From Oligoflexia bacterium (GTDB lineage: Bacteria > Bdellovibrionota > UBA1018 > CAIMNF01), in the NCBI GenBank assembly GCA_903842755.1, contig CAIMNF010000127.1:1-10142 (forward strand): a DNA stretch of 10,142 nt, written 5' to 3'. The translations under genes and the position numbers were made by a program. The notes under the pieces were generated by a model. That model was not told where the DNA came from and searched no databases. It worked only from the letters and a program-made list of their open reading frames with translations. Position 1 is the stretch's first letter; each line of letters begins with the position of its first letter. Below are positions 1 through 9,200 of the stretch, one piece after another.

Positions 1-171
1 CCTTATCCATCAGACGGAAGCTTAGGCGGGTTCTTCTCCTTTCCTTCCAGCGTAGGAGATGTCAACGGCGATGGAAAAATGGATATCCTAATGCCCACAA
101 TCGAAAATAATACGACCAATGATCCCACCAAAAGTGCCCTACAGGCAGGAGGGTTTGAGTTATTTTACTAA
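1..171 (+). CDS. C-terminal end of an FG-GAP/VCBS repeat protein (partial)
   Basis: The frame is open from base 1 to the TAA at 169-171, giving the last 56 residues of a protein that begins upstream of the window. It contains VGDVNGDGKMDILM, with a D-x-N-x-D-G-x-x-D loop encoded at 58-84. This is the calcium-binding loop typical of FG-GAP/VCBS repeats, which build integrin-alpha-like beta-propellers on exported proteins. The preceding GGFFSFPSS and the following hydrophobic strand fit one complete repeat. The protein then ends in a short tail, GGFELFY. The family is usually extracellular or surface-located and often acts in adhesion or carbohydrate binding, but the visible part does not define a ligand. 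Its last codons contain the Shine-Dalgarno of the next gene, whose likely start overlaps this stop, so the two are probably translationally coupled. The family call is fairly secure; the specific function is unknown. Confidence 0.82.
   Translation, partial: PYPSDGSLGGFFSFPSSVGDVNGDGKMDILMPTIENNTTNDPTKSALQAGGFELFY
147..153 (+). promoter_or_regulatory. Strong Shine-Dalgarno AGGAGGG inside the end of the upstream gene
   Basis: AGGAGGG is a near-perfect anti-16S match and lies 8 nt before the in-frame ATT at 162-164. It is far too distant (53 nt) to serve the first conventional in-frame codon, the TTG at 207. No other Shine-Dalgarno is visible between 153 and 207. The site therefore argues that translation of the giant lipoprotein begins at 162, overlapping the upstream stop (169-171). 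In the upstream gene these bases also encode part of AGGF, so the match could still be coincidental. Confidence 0.6.
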
Positions 172-242
172 CCCGCATTTCCGCACTTCGAAAATGCTGT
201 CGTGTATTGGCGCTCCTTTCTGGAATTCTCTTATCCAGTTGC
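162..242 (+). other. Lipoprotein signal peptide with lipobox LSSC (extended from ATT 162)
   Basis: Translated from the ATT at 162, the segment has a basic n-region (Arg5, Arg10, Lys11, Arg14), a hydrophobic core (VLALLSGILL) and the lipobox L-S-S-C. The Cys is encoded at 240-242 and followed by Gly-Gly-Asn. Translated only from the TTG at 207, the n-region has no positive charge, which is atypical for a Sec signal. Signal peptidase II would cleave before this Cys after it is diacylated. Type II lipoprotein export is well supported; the exact first codon is not. Confidence 0.8.
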
Positions 243-3200
243 GGAGGCAACGTCACTCCTTTAAGTAGTGGAATTGTTATTCCCGAAGGTTTAGATTTGG
301 TGGTTGATCTTACCGATGCAGCCCGATTTAATTTAAGTGCTGATCGTACCGTTTCTATTTTTTCAGTTTCGAACAATTTTTCTTCCAATAATATTGGCGA
401 TTTGACTGCATCTATTATTCCTGCAAATCAATTTGCACCTAATCAATATGGGTTAATTGTCGATAAAAACTTGACCGCTACTCGACCCTTGCTTATCCAG
501 GTTCAAGACCTAAATTTGGGCATAAACTTTACGGATGTTTTGTTTGATGGCGACTCGGTTGCACAACCCGGAATTGTTTCAACTTTAGCGTGGGACCTGA
601 TTAAATATTATCCGAACAGTGTTGTGAACAATTTTTCATCTGCCGATTTCAAAGGACTCAAAAGCTTGATACAAACCCGCGTGAATCAAGTCTTAGCCGA
701 ATCGGAGCAATTCTCACTTGCAACCTTACCCATCATTACTTCCACCCATTTTTTAGAGAATTCTCTGCGCTACAATATTAATTTTCTAACTCAAGCGGCT
801 CAATTCGGAATCCGGTATCAATATGATCAACCCCTTTTGCCTCAAGGACTAGGAAGTTGTTCAACAGACCCGCTTGTTCTTTGTAGTGTCGTTTGTACTC
901 AGATTCCTGAAGGTTGCGGGAATGACCTAGGTGTTTCTGAAGTTCAGCCGTACTATTACGCCGACAATACTTATATCGTCTTACCCAATGGCACTAAGCA
1001 ATTTGCTGTTCCATTTAATAACACAAACACGCTTCCTATTTTGACCCCTGGCGCGACTCGACCAGACCCTGGTTTAGGCATCCCTATTGGTGAAGGACAA
1101 TCTTTTTCAATTGTCGCAAGTATCTTGGACGAAGACGGCGATTTTATTGATCGTTGGATGCATGTGGAATATACACCTAGGAAATTGCCCGCGACCGCAA
1201 CTCTCGTCATCCCGGAGCCTACGCCGGCCACTTTTGATCTTAATCTTGGTGCTCCAAGTAATGCGGATCAATACACCTCAAACGTGATTCACTATAACGA
1301 AGCATTAGATACTTCCATTTATAACGGTACCTTAGGAATGACTCCAAGCGTAGGTTGCCCCGATTGCGATACTGCCTACCAGACCATTTACTACAAATTT
1401 ACCGACGGAGGCGTAAATGAGGTCGCACTTTGGAACTTTAAATATCAAGATGTGAATCGTCCACCGCAATTTATTAGGAACCCAACCGGGGGAATCAATG
1501 ACTCCACTTACGACGCTTATTTAAATAAACCTTCATATTGTGAAAGTCCTTTAAACCCCGTAACCAACACTAATGACAATCCGTGGAGTTGCGTGTTCAG
1601 AACGTCTGATCCTGATTTAAATGACGATCCGAATGCCGCAGCCGACCAATTTTACTATTCCGCAAGTGGGTTAGATCCTTCGATCGAGCTTTACGCCGCT
1701 GATTTTAATCTGCTTCATTTTACCAATAATCTTCAATCCCCTGGTCCCGCTCCGCTCGCTGCTCCGATGATAAACAATGGCGGGCCCTCGATTTTTCTAG
1801 GTGGTTTGAGTGGGGGATTTTTATCTCCGGCATTTGGTTCAGGCAATCCAATCCGAGCTTTTTGGAATGATAACGTCAACAATACGGGGAACGGGTTTTA
1901 CTCCAATCGTATTTGGCCGGCAACGGATCCTACCAATTCTTTTGTGAACGGACATTCCCCTTACGAACCTGCTACGCCACTCGTGAACGGAATGATGACC
2001 ACGGCCGGATGTAATCCAGTAGGCGGCACCGCGAACCTAAAATGTGGCTTAGGTATTTTTCAAGTCACCATCAATAACTCCGTAAACGTAGCCGCCCAAC
2101 AAAAGTCCAGTCAAAATTTAAGTTACTCTATTGTGGCCTACGACCGTAAGCAAAACGGATTTTCTGTGTCAGATTCAATTTCAAGGGTGATCAACTTTAC
2201 GCCCATTACGGCGCGATTCGTGGCATTTGATTCTTTAGTTCGTCCCGGCCCTAGTCCAATCGGGCCGGACGGCGTAACGCCGATCAATATCGGAATTTCG
2301 CCCGAATCCGATATTGGTGTTGGAACAGTCGGCGATAAACACATTCACACCGTCTCCGATATTTACTTAGATGAAATCTATAACCTTGCGCTGAGCACGG
2401 GAATGATCTCCTCTGGAACAGAAACTACAGATCTTCAAAATTTAGGATTTATCTATTCAACCGCCGCGAATTACCGGAGTGCCTTTTCCGTTAACGGATT
2501 CAATCTTTCCCGCTTTATCACTCAGCCACGAAACGTTTCAGGGCCATTGACTGCCGCAGGTCTATCCACTCCGCCTGCGCCAAACCCCACGCTTGTTTAT
2601 AACTCAATTGCAAAAGACGGTAATTTTTTCGTTGCGCCTGTAGAATTCGATTCAACTGCGTGTTCAACTTTGCCGACCACTAGCACAAATATTGGACAGG
2701 CCAATAGTACAAGTGTGAATGGAACTCAACCAATGGGATGGATGTTTGAGATCGACGCAATTGACACCAGCAACATTGGATTGAATCCTACCGAAGCCTT
2801 TGACAATGTTTACGTCGCCTATGGCGATTCCTATTCCGCATTGCCTAGTCTTCAAATTCTGAACCCTATTGATGTGGCAAGTCCAAGTCCAAGCCCATGG
2901 CAAAATACTCCAAACGGAGATTTTTATTTTTGTAGCCTACCTTCGCCAGAAAACGATGCAAACACAGGGAATACACCTATTTACACCGTGGCGACTGATC
3001 CCCATGGAATGGCTGCCGATTGCACTACGCTGAGCTCAACTCCCCCTTCACAATTGCAACCTGTTCCGGTTTATTACAATACTTCAAAGGGATACAAAAA
3101 ATTGGTTTATCATCGCTTAGTCCTTTTGTGGAAACCAAAAGATCAATTATTGGCATATCCAAACCCTGGTATTTTAAATGCGTTCATCAGCGGACTTGTT

Positions 3201-6200
3201 TTATATGGGGATGCATTTAGTTCTGTACATTCGAGCACAGGAAGAGACACACGTGCCTTAAATGTGTTGAACGGCGTTTGCGGCAACGATGCCCAGGGGA
3301 ACCCAAAAGTTTTTACTCGATATGGATGTCTCCAAGATGCATCAACCATTTGGGCCCACATCCAAAGCACGCAGAATCCGGCGCCTCAGTTCTGTCCTAC
3401 ATCGGCACCTGCCGTGGGCACCGTAGGATGGAACCCAAACCCCGATCCCCAAAATTTAAGTAACGGACTACCTTTGGCCATGAATCTTTGTGCACCGGCA
3501 GTGCAGAATCAAGAGCTAGACTTCTATGCCCGACGGCAAGAGTTCAAACCTTGCGTGGAAACGGTTGTGGCGCAAACGAACCAGATTAATGGAGGGTTAT
3601 ATAATCTGGTAGCCAATCAATCCGTAGGCACCAATTTGGTTACTCAGCCGTTGTCGCAAAGTACCTATCAAGCTGCACCAATTGGACCTTCAGTGGAGGC
3701 GCTCATCGCAGTTCAAGATCAAAATGCGCGGGGTTGGCAAAACTTATTTAATGGCGGTACGTTGAAGAGAAATCCAATATTACCGTATTATGCGCTCAAT
3801 GGTGGAATTCAAGTGGATGTTTCGATCATGGGAACAAGAAAGGTCAATCAGCCTGAGTTTTTAAGATGGATGCCGTTTCTCTCTACTTGCGATAACCTGG
3901 ATCCTGAGCCCATCGTTTGGAGTGATTTTCAAGATTTGACCTCCACTGCAAATCCTACTCCCACACCCAATCTTACTCCGCGTACCCGTTTAACCAGCAT
4001 GAACCAAACTGCAGCCGTTTGCTTTGGCGCAAACTTTGCTGCACCAAACAACCCTTTAAGTACAGCCGCATTTAGCCAATATCGAACAATTTTAGAAATT
4101 CACAATAAGAAAAATGTCGCAGTGAATATCAATCCGGATCCAAATAGGCCCACGCAGACCGTCACCAACTGGAACGGAGTTCAACAAAAGCTACAACGGG
4201 GATTGTATGATGCAAACGGTGGCACTTCTCCATTGAACTCTCAAAATACCACGTATACTTTTCCTTTGCCCTCACCAAGTGGAGTGACCTTTAACCTCTT
4301 CGACACGACGTTTGCGAATGATTTCCCTGCGGGCCATAGTGTAGAGTGTTTCCCACCCTCGATTGTCCTAAACGGCATTCACATTTATCCCGAACAGTCC
4401 GACGTTTATGTTGCCTTAAGCTGCGATCTCCCGAAGGGCGCGTCCTGGAGTGATGATTTCATTACGGCTACGGTTGTTTATGCGATTGATCCAATCACCG
4501 ATTACGGGTTTCCTGATCCGACAACGCAAGGCGCCGCTTTTTACAGTTATCCTCTGATTTCATTTAACTGGCTGCCTGAGTTTTACCAAGCGACCACGAC
4601 CACTGCTGCGAGCAACTTTATCACTTCTCCCTATGCGGCAACAATTGCAAGCACCTACAATAATTTTCCGTTCGATGGTGTGAATGATTTGGCTTTTACC
4701 GCGGTCCCGATCAATACGTTCCAATACGATCAATATAATACGCTGACCAACACGGGTAAACCCTATGGCAATCAAGGTGGAACATTTTACGTGTACGACC
4801 CTTACAACACCAATCAAACCACTAATCCCACGGGCATTGTCTCCTCTACCGCATTGACGATTCCGGTGCAAATCGCTGGTTCACCTTCTCCCAGCCCATT
4901 TCCAGTGACGATCAATAATTTTAAAAATTCTTTTGCGGTTTCGGCATTAACTTCACCTTCGCCTGGAGTTGCAGAAGGCTACCTTTCTCCTCTATGCACA
5001 AACTGCGGTCCACTCGTGGGAACCACTCCAGCGCCTCTCACCGTAGGAGCACCCTCCTACGCCGGAGCCTTTGAGGTCGTCGATTGGAATGATAAGCCCA
5101 CTACTTTTTCCTTAGGCAATGGTGGAACAAATCCTACCCCTAGTCCAACAGCGGCTCCTTATCTGTGTACTTCAACCTTTCCTGACCCTGCATCGACCAC
5201 AACTCAATATTGTTACCAAAATGTCGGTACGACCAACGACATCAGTGTTTATTATCGGTCGCCGTCTACTGGAGCGGCTGACATCCAAATTGACATTCCT
5301 ATTAGCACCTCTGATAACGGGTATACGCTCCTTTCGCAGAAAGCGGAGCTCGATCCATTTGATGTTCACATCTTTACAATGAATGACGCTTCAGGAGTTA
5401 ACTCCTGGACGAAAAATACTAACTTTCCAAGCCCTACGCCTCCATCTCCGACACTCTACCGGGTAAGCACTGCACAAGACTGCAACGACGTACCAACCGG
5501 CTATCCAGGTAATTTAAATGTTTCAAGCGTAGGATCCGGCGTTAGTACAGGTTTATTCGAAAAGACCAAGTTTTTTCCCTATATTGGATCCCGTTCGCTT
5601 TATCAAATCTTTCAGCTCTACCGCCAATGCGATGTCCATTGGACGCCTCGAACTTTAGATTACGGCAAAACGTATACGTTTAATCTGAGCGTAAACGACA
5701 ACCCTGCGCTCAATAACGGGGGTTCTACCGTCCCTACGGGTGGTCGTTTTCCTGGAACGGTTGAAGTAGGGATCAGTTCAGATGTTGCACCTGCACCGAC
5801 ACCACTTGGCCACACGGTTTCCAATACGATTACCATCAAGATGTTCGAACCGAACATTGACCCCACTTTTATATCAAGCACCGCAAATACTCCCTGCTAT
5901 TTTATAAACCAAAAATCAAACTCGGCTTGCACGAGTCCGGTGCCAACCCCTAGCTTGCTCAGTTCTGCCTCACTGCCATTTTTAAGTAACTACCCATCAC
6001 CGTTACCATCACCCGCAGTTCCATGCACAACCGCCTCGGGCTCATGTAGTGAATATCTACAAAGCTCATCCCCCATTACCTTTCAACAGGGGATTACAAC
6101 GACCTTCAACGTGTCAGCAACCATACAAAGAAATACACAAAACTTTGATACCTTAAGCATCACTCAACCTGGTTTTGTTCGTGTTTTTTACAATAACACG

Positions 6201-9200
6201 AGCCTACCTCCTGTCGACCTTCAATTTAGCTCCTTTGTTTCGCCGACCGCTTTGAGCACGGATCCGTCCCGATTAACTTCGCAAACACTCGTTGCGAACG
6301 CAAGCGACTCGGATACTTCCAGTAACGTTCACGGTGAAATCACAACCCAATTTAGTTGGACCCCCAATGACGTCGCTGCCTATAATCTTTCCACGGTAAA
6401 TGGCTTTTTGATTCCAGTGGACGTGAGTAATTTAAGCCTAGATCCAACGAATAGTAATTCATCGCTTTCGCAATTTTTTGTTACACCAGCCACAAAATCG
6501 CGGATTTGGATCTGGGGTAAGCTCAGCACTGTAAATTCGATAGAGTTAGTAAAGGAAGCAGCCTACGGTACCGGAGCCAATCCTCAAAACTTAAATGGGT
6601 ATACCTTCAACTTGACTGCTGGCCTTCCTTCCTCTGCCGAAATCATCGTTCAGAAGGCCACGAACTTAGCCGCACGTTTTCACGGAACCTTGGATTACAC
6701 GCAGACCGCCAATCAATTCCGACCCACACTAAATGCCTCGCCAGACCCGCTTTCTTTTGTAAGTTTGTCGACGAATTTTAACTGTCCCGTTGCCGTAGCA
6801 ACTCCTGCGCTTACGCCCGTGCCGAATACAACCATTCCCGGTTCCCACACCGCAGGACCGTTTATCGTTCCTCCGACCACGGCGTTCGTTGGACCCTATG
6901 AAGAAATTTACCCCTTAACTTTTTGTCCGCCGCTTACAGAAGTAGGTAATAGTTATGATTATACTCTGACTTTGACCGACCCCGGAGATTCGTCCATGGG
7001 GCAAGCCATCGATCCAAATGCTTCGTGCAACCCCGCTTCGAAAGCACTGCTGGGAGCGCCAAATATCTCTGGCCCCTACGATGCCTGTCGCTCTCAGAAC
7101 CCAGGGAGTCATTCTTATACATTTCACGTCAATATCACGGGCGCACCAACTTTTACTATTCCTGCACCGTCCCCTCAACAAACCACATATGCTTATGTTC
7201 AACAACCCTTTAGCTACCCCACGGCAATGAATGTGACTCTACCGCAAGAAATACGACAATTATTTTTTATTGGATTAGACAATTCTACTGCAAATGCAAA
7301 CTTGACCCCTATTCGCGCAGCTACAAACGAGACCCCAGGACAAGAAGCGTTTTTTGTGAACGAAAAATATTTGTTAAAATGGAATCAAGCCCGTTACTTA
7401 GGCACGGATCCAAATGCTCCGGTAACTTCAACAACACTTACACTTTATGGCGTTACCGGAACTTGGAACGCTTCCGAACCATTAGCGACAGGCCAATACT
7501 GCCATAGCACGGCGGCGCTTGCTGACGCTGCAAATGCGACAGGATTTTCCGGGCATAAAGATATTATTCGCTTTAACGAAAGTGCTAACGGTGGTGCAGG
7601 AAGGGTCGAGCACTGTTACTTGAGCTCCTCAGATGCTTTTGCGTACTCAAGCACAACCAAGCTCAATGTTGAAATTACCTCCCAGGGACCGTCGACAATC
7701 CCTCCTATTCTCAGTAGCACCTCGTTGACCCGAACCTATCAAATGCCCAATGCGCCCAATGCAAGTGTTCAAAAAAACCAGCAATTCAATGAGTTTTTTG
7801 ATCGCTGTCTCGATTGTACGGCCAATCCTGGATCTGGTGGATTAGCCTCATTTTCGGGAGCAACCGGGCATACCTTTAGCTTTACGGTGAATGGAAGCAC
7901 CATTACCAAAGAATACAACTATGCTGTTCCAAGCAATTCGCCTTATATTCAGACGGGGCTCATGCCAAATAATCTTGCCACCACGCCTTTTAACGGAATG
8001 CATTTTTCTGCAGAAAAAGGGGAAACACTCACTTTCTCTGCCACGTTATCTTCGTTCTCGAACTCCGCTCCTTATCCGATCTACCACTGGTATGCAAATG
8101 GTTGCCTCTTCAATAGCGGAATTGCGCAAAGCACGACTATCAGCGCGACTTATACGGTTCCAAAAACTGCCGATGGAAGACTAGACGATTGCACCGCTAA
8201 ATATAGCGAACCTGAGCCCGGGGCGGGCCAACTTGGAACGTTGTTAATTCGATTAACAGTAGGGTATGGCACAGAAAACTATTCAATGACTGCAGGAAAT
8301 GCTCCGAATAATGCGGGAACTTATTTTAGCTCGCTTGTCGACGGAAGTCCAGTCGGATTCCTTTGGAGCGGATCCATTTTGAACACGAACCCCATTCTTA
8401 ATACGGCGCCTGGGGCTGCACCAAATTTGCAGACTCCGATCGTTTTAACAGGAAGCGACTACAATGGGACAAAAAACTCTACTTTCGCAATTCCAGTTTC
8501 CCTCAGCTCTAGTTTTGGCCCACAAACTGCAGCGGGAAGTACGAATGAATTTTTAGCCTATACGGACATGGGAACATCAAATACATGGATACATATCAAA
8601 AACATCGATACACACGGAGATATCAATAATTCATATCCTGAATTCTACACCATCAATAGCTCCGTGACGCCAGTCACTCCGTTTAGTTCTCCATCCAGTA
8701 TGGTTCTGAAGTGCAGTGCCTCCTCTTCTTCCAGTGCGGACTGGTTTGGGATAAATGAAGACACTGCGTTTAGTGACACCCTTGGCATAGACTATTTCCA
8801 AGGTTCCGTGACCAGTTATAGCAATGTCAAAAACTATTCGTGCTATTCGAAGCAAGCCCTTAGCATTAAGAGCACAGTCGCGGCAAGCGCAACGGGAACC
8901 ACTCCGCCTTCGGGAAGCTTAGCTACAGGCTATTTGCTTTTTTCTAAATTTAAAGCTCAAAAAAATACAATGGCTGTTTTCAATATCGGTACCACAACGA
9001 ATACCCCATGGTTTCTGTTAGATGAGACCAGCGGCGCTTCGATATTTTATACCGATGCGGACAAAACCCCCTACAGCGGACCAAGCAATAACTATGTACT
9101 GTTTACCGATTCAACATCACGGTACATTTATACCACCGAAAATACGAACCTGGGTTTTACCCCTAACCCAGCCGATCTCTATTCAGGGAATACCGCTTAT

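Noticed and set aside
194..271. ATG at 194 as the start of the giant gene
   Set aside because: It is in another frame (+2) and reaches a TAG after 25 codons. The lipoprotein signal sequence is clearly in the frame of 162/207, and no frameshift is needed.
62..388. 108-codon minus-strand frame covering the start of the giant gene
   Set aside because: It overlaps the well-supported FG-GAP end and lipoprotein signal peptide, its composition is unremarkable, and it has no recognisable domain. It is a shadow frame.
50..5441. Recurring GCGTAGG/CCTACGC heptamer (about six sites by eye) as an uptake or Chi-like sequence
   Set aside because: Six against roughly one expected is not convincing after allowing for all possible heptamers. 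The sites code for SVG and PTP in frame, so codon preference explains them. A genome-wide count would be needed.
7018..7230. Short plus- and minus-strand frames inside 6915-7230
   Set aside because: Several overlapping frames in the same place with no start signals or domain content are shadows of the giant ORF.
9150..9171. Inverted repeat CTGGGTT/AACCCAG as a terminator
   Set aside because: A 7-bp stem with an 8-nt loop is expected several times per 10 kb. It is inside coding sequence and has no T-run.
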